A stretch of 46,913 nt of DNA from Bacteroidales bacterium (GTDB taxonomy: Bacteria > Bacteroidota > Bacteroidia > Bacteroidales > F082), in contig JAFRRE010000138.1 of NCBI GenBank assembly GCA_017428285.1, positions 1 through 46,913 on the forward strand, written 5' to 3'. Under the pieces are notes generated by a model. The model had not been told where the DNA came from. It did no database searches and worked only from the letters and a program-made list of their open reading frames with translations. A program made the position numbers and the translations under genes. Shown one piece after another: positions 27,062 to 34,650 of this stretch (positions are counted from its first letter, which is position 1; every line of letters begins with the position of its first letter).

Positions 27062-27727
27062 ATGATGAACCCGCCTTTTGTTGACATACACACGCATACA
27101 GCAAAAAACAGCGTCGACTTGATTCAAATTGTCAATCTGGACTTAAACCAGTCATGTCCCGAGCATGGTTGTTTTAGTTATGGCATTCATCCTTGGGCTT
27201 TGGATAATACTGATTTTCAAGAGGAAGAAGTGTTTTCCTTGTTGAAAGAAAGACTGAAATCGCCGAATGTCATTGCCTTGGGCGAAGCGGGTTTGGACAA
27301 GATGCATAAGGCGAGTTTTGAACGACAAATCGAACTCTTTGAGCGGCAAATCGAGCTTTCGGAAGCCTTGCAAAAGCCCATGATTCTTCATGATGTGAGG
27401 AGTCATAACGAAATCATCGCCCTGCGGAAGAAGCACAAAGCCAAGCAGCCTTGGATTGTCCATGGTTTCAGTGGAGCAGAGCAGGACATAAAGCAACTTA
27501 TTGGACAGGGGATTTATCTTTCCGTGGGCGAGAGTCTGTTGCATCCCGAAAGGAAGATTTATAAATCCTTCAAATTCATCGGTTTGGATTATCTCTTCCT
27601 TGAAACCGACATGGCGGAAATCGGGATTGAAGCGGTCTATGAAGCAGCGGCAAGACTGCTGGAAATGGATTTATTGGTCTTGCGAACTAGAATCTTTTCT
27701 AACTTTGCACAATTATTTAGACAATAG
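27062..27727 (+). CDS. TatD-family metal-dependent hydrolase
   Basis: A 221-residue protein; ATG 27062 and 27065 are both possible. Metal-binding motifs of the TatD/amidohydrolase family are present: DIHTHT (residues about 7-12), GEAGLD (about 80-85), HD near 112, HGF near 140 and ETD near 187. Shorter than typical TatD (about 260). It probably has a DNase or hydrolase activity in the cytosol. It is followed 2 nt later by the phosphatase gene, so they are co-transcribed. Confidence 0.85.
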   Translation: MMNPPFVDIHTHTAKNSVDLIQIVNLDLNQSCPEHGCFSYGIHPWALDNTDFQEEEVFSLLKERLKSPNVIALGEAGLDKMHKASFERQIELFERQIELSEALQKPMILHDVRSHNEIIALRKKHKAKQPWIVHGFSGAEQDIKQLIGQGIYLSVGESLLHPERKIYKSFKFIGLDYLFLETDMAEIGIEAVYEAAARLLEMDLLVLRTRIFSNFAQLFRQ

Positions 27728-27729
27728 AC

Positions 27730-28185
27730 ATGATAAAAGTCCTCTTCATCTGTCACGGCAACATCTGTCGCAGTCCCATGGCTGAGTTTGTGATGAAACA
27801 CCTCGTCGAAGAAGCTGGCTTGAGCGACCAATACGAAATCGCTTCAGCAGCCACTTCGACGGAAGAAATCGGCAACCCCGTCTATCCGCCCGCGCGGCGC
27901 AAATTAGCTGAGCATGGCATAAGTTGCGAGGGTAAAAGGGCGAGGGTGATTACCAGGGACCTATACAATTATTATGATTACATCGTTGCCATGGATCATG
28001 AAAACCTGCTTGGCCTGAAATGGTTGTTTGGCAAAGATACCAAGCACAAAATCAGTCTCTTGATGGATTACACGCATCGACCAGGCGATGTCGCCGACCC
28101 ATGGTACACGGGCGATTTTGAGGCCACTTGGGTGGATGTGTTGGAGGGATGCAAAGGGCTGTTGGAACACCTTGAGACGCGATAA
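27730..28185 (+). CDS. low-molecular-weight protein-tyrosine phosphatase
   Basis: A 151-residue protein. The P-loop CHGNICRS (residues about 8-15) carries the catalytic Cys and Arg, and the general acid Asp is in DPWYTG near 118-123. It dephosphorylates phosphotyrosine, and in Bacteroidota often serves polysaccharide export control. It is second in the operon with the TatD gene. Its stop codon lies in the loop of a family A palindrome at the junction with hydF. Confidence 0.92.
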   Translation: MIKVLFICHGNICRSPMAEFVMKHLVEEAGLSDQYEIASAATSTEEIGNPVYPPARRKLAEHGISCEGKRARVITRDLYNYYDYIVAMDHENLLGLKWLFGKDTKHKISLLMDYTHRPGDVADPWYTGDFEATWVDVLEGCKGLLEHLETR

Positions 28186-28199
28186 ATCGGCGTCTCTAT
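28172..28199. repeat. palindromic element, family A, at the convergent PTP-hydF junction
   Basis: Arms GAGACGC and GCGTCTC around gataaatcg. The PTP stop TAA (28183-28185) sits in the loop and the hydF stop TAG (28198-28196, minus strand) in the right arm. It may act as a two-way terminator. Confidence 0.6.
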
Positions 28200-29392
28200 A
28201 GGGTTGCGGCAAACGGCTCCATCACCCGTTCAAAAATCCCATTCATATAAGCCAAAGCCATTCCGTAATTGCTAATCGGAATACCTTGATTGACAAAGAG
28301 ATTCGTGCGGTTGAGCAGCTGCTTGCGCGTGCTCATGCAGCCGCCGCATTGGATGGCCATGGCGTATTTTTCGGGGTTTGCAATGGGGGAGAGGCCCGCT
28401 ACATACTCGAAATGGATGTCTTTTCCTGTGAACTTCAAAATCATACGGGGTAACTTCACACGACCGATGTCCTCGCAGGTGCTGTGGTGGGTGCAGGATT
28501 CGAGTAGCAAAACCGTATCGCCGTCCTTCAACTGTGAGAGATGAGGCGTGCCCTTCATATAGTTGTCGAAGTCGCCGCGCAGGCGTGCCATGACAATGCT
28601 GAAACTGGTCAAAGGAATGTCGTGAGGGATAATCTTACTCACAAAACCAAATACCTGGCTGTCCGTGACAATCAAAGCAGGCTTGGGCATGGTGTCAAGG
28701 TATTGCTGTAAGTGGGTTTCTTTCAGCACCACGCAGATGCATTCGTTGTCGAGCACATCGCGGATGGCCATCACTTGGGGTAAGATGAGACGGCCTTCGG
28801 GCGCTTCGCTGTCGACGGGGCAGACCAAAACGACCACCTCGTTGGGTTTTATGATACCGCCCAACAACGAAACCCTCTGATAGGCACTCTCTGGGATGGT
28901 ATTTTTGAGCAGCTCAATTAATGGAGCAATATCCACATCCTTTACAACGCTATAGTTCAGCACTTTGGTGTCGTAGTTCTTTTCAATCATCGCCTTCACT
29001 ACGGCAAGGAGCGACTCTTGGTCGGATTTGTTGTGGATGACGAAAAACGGCACCGCCCTTTCCTTCATGCGGGCGATGAGTTGCTTTTCGGGGTCACCGA
29101 AGTTGTTCTCCGTGATGACCAAAATGGCGCAGTCGATTTCCTCGAGTACCTTCATTGTCTTTTCCACGCGCTGCTGTCCCAGTTCACCAATATCATCAAT
29201 GCCTGCCGTGTCGATGAGCACGCAAGGCCCGATGCCGAAAATCTCAATACTTTTCTTGACAGGGTCTGTTGTAGTGCCCGGCGTGTCACTCACGATGGCG
29301 ATATTTTGTCCCGTAAGAAGATTAATGAGGCTACTTTTGCCGCAGTTTCTGCGACCGAAAATGCCGATATGAGGCTTCAAATCCTTTGCCAT
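28196..29392 (-). CDS. hydF: [FeFe]-hydrogenase H-cluster maturation GTPase HydF
   Basis: A 398-residue protein. GTPase domain (about 8-170): Walker A GRRNCGKSS, G2/G3 region DTPGTTTDPV and DTAGIDD, NKSD (G4). The C-terminal cluster-binding part carries CTHHSTCEDIG (about 300) and CGGC (about 349), matching the HydF HxH/CxxC iron-sulfur site. HydF is the scaffold on which the [2Fe] subcluster is built before delivery to HydA. It stands alone, 8 kb from TM1266-hydG, and no hydE or hydA is in the window. Confidence 0.95.
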   Translation of the reverse strand: MAKDLKPHIGIFGRRNCGKSSLINLLTGQNIAIVSDTPGTTTDPVKKSIEIFGIGPCVLIDTAGIDDIGELGQQRVEKTMKVLEEIDCAILVITENNFGDPEKQLIARMKERAVPFFVIHNKSDQESLLAVVKAMIEKNYDTKVLNYSVVKDVDIAPLIELLKNTIPESAYQRVSLLGGIIKPNEVVVLVCPVDSEAPEGRLILPQVMAIRDVLDNECICVVLKETHLQQYLDTMPKPALIVTDSQVFGFVSKIIPHDIPLTSFSIVMARLRGDFDNYMKGTPHLSQLKDGDTVLLLESCTHHSTCEDIGRVKLPRMILKFTGKDIHFEYVAGLSPIANPEKYAMAIQCGGCMSTRKQLLNRTNLFVNQGIPISNYGMALAYMNGIFERVMEPFAATL

Positions 29393-29417
29393 TTTTCTTT
29401 GTTTTTCAATTTTGACG

Positions 29418-29425
29418 CAAAAATA
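29418..29425 (-). promoter_or_regulatory. hydF: -7 box TATTTTTG for hydF
   Basis: Reads CAAAAATA on the plus strand; 25 nt before ATG 29392. Confidence 0.5.
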
Positions 29426-29657
29426 ATAAAAAGATGTTGAAAAACATGAAAAACTTAATCAATTGATAATAAATAATATATCCGACAGCAAACGACAACA
29501 AACGATTACAGTCGACTACAAACGTTTAATCAACGGCTTAGTCTTGACAAGTGTTGTTACTTTGCATCGTCAAACCAATCGAAGGGGCGACACGACAAAT
29601 CAAACTTATTGACTACGTCGAATCTACGATTTCATTAATTACTAAACACACACAACT

Positions 29658-30008
29658 ATGAGTACAATGAGAAATTCGGTCATGCTGATTGGCCGCCCGG
29701 GTGCAGAACCTGAAACGAGAACCTTCAACGACAACCGCATCGTCACGCGCTTCAACCTCGCTGTGAACAACATGCGTCGCAACGCAAAGAACGAACAAGT
29801 GAGAGACACACAGTGGTTCACTGTAGTTGCATGGGACAAAACCGCTGAGCGCGTTGCGCTGGCGGTGAAGAAAGGGAAGCAGATTGCCATTGACGGCACC
29901 TTGCGCAACAACGAATGGACCGACAAGAATGGCCAGCGCCACTTGTCGACGGAGATCCATCTGAACAACTTCATCCTTTTGGATTGGGGTAAAGAACAAA
30001 CAGCTTAA
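29658..30008 (+). CDS. ssb: single-stranded DNA-binding protein (tandem copy 1)
   Basis: A 116-residue OB-fold protein (NSVMLIGRPGAEPE..., TRFNLAVNN, WFTVVAWDKTAERV, IAIDGTLRNNEWTDKNGQ). It lacks the acidic tail ending in Pro-Phe that lets canonical SSB recruit partners, so it may be a short accessory SSB. It is preceded by a leader of about 200 nt with no ORF. The first 19 residues are identical to the next gene, the rest diverges. It binds ssDNA in replication or repair. Confidence 0.85.
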   Translation: MSTMRNSVMLIGRPGAEPETRTFNDNRIVTRFNLAVNNMRRNAKNEQVRDTQWFTVVAWDKTAERVALAVKKGKQIAIDGTLRNNEWTDKNGQRHLSTEIHLNNFILLDWGKEQTA

Positions 30009-30054
30009 AACACCTAAACACCTTTATTTATTAATCTCTTAAACACACACAACT

Positions 30055-30396
30055 ATGAGTACAATGAGAAATTCGGTCATGCTGATTGGCCGCCCAGGTG
30101 CAGAACCTGAAGTGAAAAACTTTAGCAACAACAACAAAGTGGCGCGTTTCCGCCTCGCCGTCGACGAACGCCGTATGAACGCCAACCGCGAATGGGTGAA
30201 CGACACGCAATGGTTTACCCTCGTGGCTTGGGGGAAAAATGCTGACCGCGTCGAACGCTATGTGAAAAAAGGCATGCAAGTTGCCATTGACGGTAGCCTA
30301 CGCAACAACGAATGGACAGATGACAAGGGTCAACGCCATTCCAACATCGAAGTATGGGTCAACGATTTGTTCCTAATTGATAAAATCAAGGAGTAA
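30055..30396 (+). CDS. ssb: single-stranded DNA-binding protein (tandem copy 2)
   Basis: A 113-residue paralogue of the preceding gene. The 14 nt before the ATG and the first 55 nt of the gene are nearly identical to copy 1 (one mismatch), then similarity drops to that of distant OB-fold paralogues (ARFRLAVDER, WFTLVAWGKNADRV, VAIDGSLRNNEW). It also lacks an acidic C-terminal tail (ends FLIDKIKE). It is probably co-transcribed with copy 1 and followed by a strong terminator. Confidence 0.85.
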   Translation: MSTMRNSVMLIGRPGAEPEVKNFSNNNKVARFRLAVDERRMNANREWVNDTQWFTLVAWGKNADRVERYVKKGMQVAIDGSLRNNEWTDDKGQRHSNIEVWVNDLFLIDKIKE

Positions 30397-30429
30397 GATT
30401 GCCATCCACACGCAGTGAGCGTGATTTGT

Positions 30430-30489
30430 CCGCAGAATTATGGGTAACCGAACATTGCTTCGCATCGCCCATAGTTCTGCGGCTTTTTT
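30430..30489 (+). terminator. terminator after the ssb pair
   Basis: A 15-bp stem (30430-30444 with 30468-30482, one G-U pair), then cTTTTTT at 30483-30489. Confidence 0.75.
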
Positions 30490-30541
30490 GTATGAATCAA
30501 CAGGTTTTTTGTGCAAATCTTTGATGCGTCGTAAATTTTCT

Positions 30542-30549
30542 TATATTTG
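30542..30549 (+). promoter_or_regulatory. -7 box TATATTTG for the YjbH-like pair
   Basis: TTTG at 30520-30523 gives an 18-nt spacer. The start ATG is at 30573. Confidence 0.55.
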
Positions 30550-30572
30550 CAGCCGTATAAACTGTTGTCACC

Positions 30573-31490
30573 ATGTTTCTTTTAAATGAATCACCTCGAT
30601 GCCGTTCACTTGTTGTCGGGTTATTTGCTTTGATTTTTATGGCAAGTCAACCCCAAGCCAAGGGGCAGGACACTTCTCCCGGAATAGATTTCTTTTCGGG
30701 TGTTAATTTCAGTTTTGCAGATATGAATTTTTACAGGCAGTATGATGTGTTGCTCCATCTTACTCCTGGGTTCAAGTGGAATATGGGACATCATTGGCAA
30801 CTGGCTGGACAAGCGATGATTCCTGTTGTGAACACCTTCAATGATCAATACAGCAAGTATGTTCAAATAGGTGCCTTCAATATTAGCAAAGAGCTTCGTG
30901 TCGACAAGTTGTATCTCAAAACCACGATGGGTGTTTTCGACATGTACCGTTATGGGGCGGATATGAAAGTTTTTCTGCCTTTTTCTGAAGTGGTTGCCGC
31001 CGAAGGACAAGTAGGGTACGTTGGCGTGTTGTACTTTGATCCTTCGCCCCACATCTACAAACCCGACCGTTTTGTGTGGACGGTAGGAGGCGACATTTAT
31101 TTGCCCAGATGGAACACCCAGTTCCGTGGCACCGTAGGAAAATACTTGTATAAGGATTTTGGCTGTGAGGCTGAGGCCATGCGCCACTTCAACCATACCA
31201 CCGTCTCGCTCTATGGCCGATGGAGTGGCGAATATGGTTTGGATGGCGGATTTCGGGTTGTCATCATGCTTCCGCCTTATCATCGCAAGCACAGGACCGT
31301 GAATTTCCGTCTGGCTTCCAACTATAGGATGGCATATAGCGTCATGTTTAATAATTATTCCAATTGTATGTACCACACCGACCCTGAGCAAAACGAACGC
31401 GACGGCTGGTTCAGTCGCGACCTGCTGCATTGGGGCAGCCATACCATGGAACCTGATTTCATCATCACCAACAAGTTTGACCAACAATGA
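30573..31490 (+). CDS. YjbH-like outer-membrane protein, first gene of a pair
   Basis: A 305-residue protein with signal peptide (to about GQ, residue 32) and alternating beta-strands typical of a membrane barrel (FRLASNYRMAYSVMF, FKWNMGHHWQLAGQAMIP). Its last codon overlaps the next gene by 4 nt (ATGA), so they are translationally coupled. By position and strand pattern it is probably the partner half of the YjbH barrel, but the similarity to E. coli YjbH is not obvious by eye. The likely role is in capsule or exopolysaccharide secretion. Confidence 0.5.
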   Translation: MFLLNESPRCRSLVVGLFALIFMASQPQAKGQDTSPGIDFFSGVNFSFADMNFYRQYDVLLHLTPGFKWNMGHHWQLAGQAMIPVVNTFNDQYSKYVQIGAFNISKELRVDKLYLKTTMGVFDMYRYGADMKVFLPFSEVVAAEGQVGYVGVLYFDPSPHIYKPDRFVWTVGGDIYLPRWNTQFRGTVGKYLYKDFGCEAEAMRHFNHTTVSLYGRWSGEYGLDGGFRVVIMLPPYHRKHRTVNFRLASNYRMAYSVMFNNYSNCMYHTDPEQNERDGWFSRDLLHWGSHTMEPDFIITNKFDQQ

Positions 31491-32266
31491 AACACCTTAT
31501 TATTAATATTAGAGTATTAATCATGTTTGTGGCCTTGTGGCTTTTCCCTTTGACAAGCCAAGCACAACAATATACGGGAACGTCTGGAATGGCCCACATC
31601 CCCACAGCCGAGATGCATCACGAGGGAGATGCTCTCATCGGTGCGCATTTCCTCAACAAGGCCATGACACCCGACACGGGTTTTCTCTTCCTTGGGGAAA
31701 AATACAACACCTTCGACTATTATGTCGCGTTGACACCTTTCAGTTGGATCGAAATGAGCTATGTGTGCACGGAAAGGATACATGCCAAGGATGAGCAAAC
31801 AGGGCATATTAAATGGAGCAAGGATCGTTATGCCTCGGTGAAAATACAGCCTTTGAAAGAAGGCAAGTATCATCCTGCATTGGCCATTGGCTGCAACGAT
31901 GTTTTGACTTCGGCTTTCTTCAAAGACAAGCCAGACGTGCAGCTTTATTTCACGAACGCGTATGTGGCAGCCACCAAGACTTTCACATTTTCTGGCAATG
32001 AGTTGGGTGTGACTGTGGCCTACCGCCATTTCTTCCGTAGCTACAATGCCAAATGGAATGGCATAGTGGGCGGCATCACCTTCAGGCCGTCGTTTTTCCC
32101 GCAGTGGAGGCTGATGGCCGAATACACAGGCAACGAATTCCTACTGGGCACTGATGTCTTGTTATGGCAGCACTTGCGCCTGCAAGCCAGTCTGAAAGAT
32201 TTCAAATATGCCAATGCTGGGCTTTGCCTACAGTTCAATCTCCTCGGAAAGAAATATCGTTATTAA
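31487..32266 (+). CDS. YjbH-domain outer-membrane protein, second gene of the pair
   Basis: A 259-residue protein with signal peptide (to SQAQ, about residue 27). GTSGMAHIPTAEMHHEGDALIG (about 31-52) is the signature start of YjbH-family proteins, followed by barrel strands ending FNLLGKKYRY. In E. coli, YjbH is a single protein of about 700 residues; here two short genes seem to share the job. It overlaps the previous gene by 4 nt. Involved in exopolysaccharide production in the family; the exact role is unproven. Confidence 0.65.
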   Translation: MKHLIINIRVLIMFVALWLFPLTSQAQQYTGTSGMAHIPTAEMHHEGDALIGAHFLNKAMTPDTGFLFLGEKYNTFDYYVALTPFSWIEMSYVCTERIHAKDEQTGHIKWSKDRYASVKIQPLKEGKYHPALAIGCNDVLTSAFFKDKPDVQLYFTNAYVAATKTFTFSGNELGVTVAYRHFFRSYNAKWNGIVGGITFRPSFFPQWRLMAEYTGNEFLLGTDVLLWQHLRLQASLKDFKYANAGLCLQFNLLGKKYRY

Positions 32267-32440
32267 TAGTGATGTTGAAAATTGAAAAAAAAAGACAAAA
32301 AAAATAACCAGTTTGAAAAATATCCTTATCTTTGCTGCGTCGAATGTGATGAAAATGAAGCCCAAAAAAGGTGGAAATGACTCACTTTCAGTGAGATATT
32401 ATCAAACAACTGAGTATTAATCAATAAAAAACATAGAACA

Positions 32441-33085
32441 ATGATGAAGAAAAGAGTATTAATGCCCTTATTAGTGGCAAGTATGTTGATGGGTTTTGCC
32501 GTGATCCATTCATGCACAAAGAATCAAGACAAGAATTTGAAGAATATTTCTTTCAAGGCTCTTTATGAGAGTCTAGATGAAGATTGTCCTTATATGAGGA
32601 ATGAAATGAATGGCGACCGCGACGCTTCGATACCGTGTCCTTATTGCAGTGTTCTTATTCACAGCGGTGATTCGCATTGGCATTATTTTGGAGAACCTGC
32701 TAGCATGAAACCGCCTTATGGCGATGATGAAGAAAAAGGTTTTGATCCAAGTGAAATGATGCCAGTTGACCTACCAATTGGTGAAGATGGTCAACCTCAC
32801 CCGCATTTCTATGCTGTTGATGCTTGTTTGGATGGTTTGTTTAATGGTTCTGCTTGTCCTTATTCTGGAGTATTGAAAGATGATCCCGAAATGATTCAGG
32901 CGATAATCGATGACCCTGATATACCAATTAACGATCCTTTAAAGGCTAGTTGGATGTTACTGCCTCGTTTCCATGCACACAAAATTAAGTACAGAGCAGT
33001 CGTAAATGGTGGTATGAATAATACCTGGCATACAGGTGGTGGAGTTCCTGGTTGGCCTAGTCCAGAAATAGAGCAACCGAATTAA
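32441..33085 (+). CDS. lipoprotein with CPYC motif, unknown function
   Basis: A 214-residue protein. Leader with lipobox (VIHSC, Cys25; ATG 32444 is an alternative start). The mature part has CPYC (SIPCPYCSVLIHSGDSHWHYF, near 66-69), a second CPY near 142, and several His-rich spots (HPHFYAVD, RFHAHKIKY). These could bind metal or form disulfides. No family recognised. It ends just before a perfect bidirectional terminator. Confidence 0.6.
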   Translation: MMKKRVLMPLLVASMLMGFAVIHSCTKNQDKNLKNISFKALYESLDEDCPYMRNEMNGDRDASIPCPYCSVLIHSGDSHWHYFGEPASMKPPYGDDEEKGFDPSEMMPVDLPIGEDGQPHPHFYAVDACLDGLFNGSACPYSGVLKDDPEMIQAIIDDPDIPINDPLKASWMLLPRFHAHKIKYRAVVNGGMNNTWHTGGGVPGWPSPEIEQPN

Positions 33086-33096
33086 AAACAATCCAT

Positions 33097-33134
33097 AAAA
33101 AAAGAATGACCGCAATTGCGGTCATTCTTTTTTT
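33097..33134. terminator. perfect 38-bp palindromic bidirectional terminator
   Basis: AAAAAAAGAATGACCGCAA and its exact reverse complement, with A- and T-tracts at the ends. It lies between convergent genes, 11 nt past the lipoprotein stop and overlapping the end of the minus-strand gene by 2 nt, so it would stop transcription from both sides. Confidence 0.88.
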
Positions 33135-33873
33135 ATCCTGTGACCATAAACACACGGGAGTCTTTCCACTTGGAATGGCGCAGCATCTCGTTGGTGAAGT
33201 GCGTGCGGCTGCCCACCTGTTCAAGTAGTTCTTTCGCCTTATCGAATTGGCGCAACTCACGGTAGATCTCTGGCACTTCAAGGTCGATCTGTTCGTCTGG
33301 ATGTTTCTCAAGCAGGGCCAACAAACGTTTCAGGTTTTCGGTGAAATCTTTGTGGTTCTTGAGGAACAGCTTTTCGCCCTCAAGAATCATCTTGCGATTG
33401 CAGTGCCACACACCAAAACTCATGAAACCGTTGAGTAGGTATTTCAGACGCACATGCTGGTGGTTGCGGTGCAGGTCGTTGTAAGCCCACCACAGGAATC
33501 GACGTAGGTAAATCTCTTTCTTTGGGTCGTAATGACTTTTCTTCAAGAAGGTCTTGTAATGATTAATCAAGGCCATCTTTCCCTTATTGTCCGAGAAACT
33601 GATACCGAAGAATCGCCAAGTGTTCCAGGAATAAACTTCGACGTCGGGCTTTTCATAAGTGATTAATGGCTCAACGGGATGTTCAATCCAGAAAATGTGT
33701 CCGCATGATGGGCACATAATCATTTTCTGTGGTGTAGTTATTAGGTTGTCATTCAATACCTTCCCATCAGAATACAAGATAGACTGATTGACCATCTCGG
33801 CTTTCAGGTTGCGACCTTCGAGCCAGGCTTGGCAATGCGGACATTGAAAATAGTATGAGTCGTATTTCAGCAT
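33133..33873 (-). CDS. zinc-ribbon protein of unknown function
   Basis: A 246-residue cytosolic protein. CPHC (11-14) and CPSC (54-57) form a four-Cys zinc ribbon, spaced by about 40 residues. The rest is helical with TPR-like pairs (FLRRFLWWAYNDLHRN, PEIYRELRQFDKAKELLEQV). No family named. A similar layout occurs in small Bacteroidota proteins, but I cannot give a function. Confidence 0.65.
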   Translation of the reverse strand: MLKYDSYYFQCPHCQAWLEGRNLKAEMVNQSILYSDGKVLNDNLITTPQKMIMCPSCGHIFWIEHPVEPLITYEKPDVEVYSWNTWRFFGISFSDNKGKMALINHYKTFLKKSHYDPKKEIYLRRFLWWAYNDLHRNHQHVRLKYLLNGFMSFGVWHCNRKMILEGEKLFLKNHKDFTENLKRLLALLEKHPDEQIDLEVPEIYRELRQFDKAKELLEQVGSRTHFTNEMLRHSKWKDSRVFMVTG

Positions 33874-33926
33874 TCCTGTATCGAGCTTGTCGAGCTATTG
33901 TTTCGGGCGGTAAAAATAGTGTTTTT

Positions 33927-34568
33927 TTATTTTCTGCCAAAATCTGCGGGAATTTCACCCCAAATTTCGGTTTTCCATTTGATAATTGGCACTTCAATTA
34001 CATTTTCGTTCAGCCATTTTTCGGCACGTGCAATGAGCTCGAAGAGATATTTATTTTTAGCGTTTGGCTGTAGCTTGGTTTTACATTTCTTCTGCTTGAT
34101 CCACAGTTGGGCATTGACCGAATCGCTGTAGATGGGATATTGGACGCGTTTCTGCTTCATCCAAGCCAAAGCATGTACAATGGCCAGGAACTCCCCGATG
34201 TTGTTGGTGCCATTTTCAAAAACTGGACTCTTGAACAGTTGTATGGTCGTGGCAGGCTTTGTGCCGAAATCTACAAACACACCTTGATACTCCATTTTCC
34301 CTGGATTGCCTGAGCAGGCGGCATCCACGGCAACAGCGGGACTGACAGGTTGCTCCTTAGCCTTTGAGAAATCGACTGATGGGGTCACATCTTTGCCCCA
34401 AAAGTTGTCAGGGCCTTCCTTGAATGCAGTCTCGGCACTCGTGCGGTCAGGGAAGCCTTTGTATTTGGCACCTTTGACGCCCTCTATCTCCTTCTTGCAG
34501 TCCTCCCAACGGTTGTAGACACCTGGGTTGCGGCCTGTCCAAACGACATAGAATTTGTTTTTCGACAT
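33927..34568 (-). CDS. rnhA: ribonuclease HI with viroplasmin domain
   Basis: A 213-residue protein. The N-terminal caulimovirus viroplasmin domain (about 3-47, KFYVVWTGRNPGVYNRWEDCKKEI...) binds RNA-DNA hybrids; the RNase H fold (about 78-205) shows VDAACSGNPG (first Asp), EFLAIVHAL (Glu) and YSDSVNAQLWI (second Asp). It degrades RNA in RNA-DNA hybrids. Its -7 box ends 5 nt before the ATG. It is divergent from the GH89 gene. Confidence 0.92.
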   Translation of the reverse strand: MSKNKFYVVWTGRNPGVYNRWEDCKKEIEGVKGAKYKGFPDRTSAETAFKEGPDNFWGKDVTPSVDFSKAKEQPVSPAVAVDAACSGNPGKMEYQGVFVDFGTKPATTIQLFKSPVFENGTNNIGEFLAIVHALAWMKQKRVQYPIYSDSVNAQLWIKQKKCKTKLQPNAKNKYLFELIARAEKWLNENVIEVPIIKWKTEIWGEIPADFGRK

Positions 34569-34573
34569 GGGTG

Positions 34574-34581
34574 CAAAAATA
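34574..34581 (-). promoter_or_regulatory. rnhA: -7 box TATTTTTG for rnhA
   Basis: Reads CAAAAATA on the plus strand and ends 5 nt before ATG 34568. Predicts a leaderless transcript. Confidence 0.5.
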
Positions 34582-34620
34582 GAAAATATTTACGATAAAT
34601 CATGATTGCAGAAAAAACAC

Positions 34621-34628
34621 TATTTTTG
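34621..34628 (+). promoter_or_regulatory. -7 box TATTTTTG for the GH89 gene
   Basis: Matches TAnnTTTG; 22 nt before ATG 34651. It rules out the upstream in-frame start at 34606. Confidence 0.5.
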
Positions 34629-34650
34629 CCCCAAACAAATTATTAATCCG

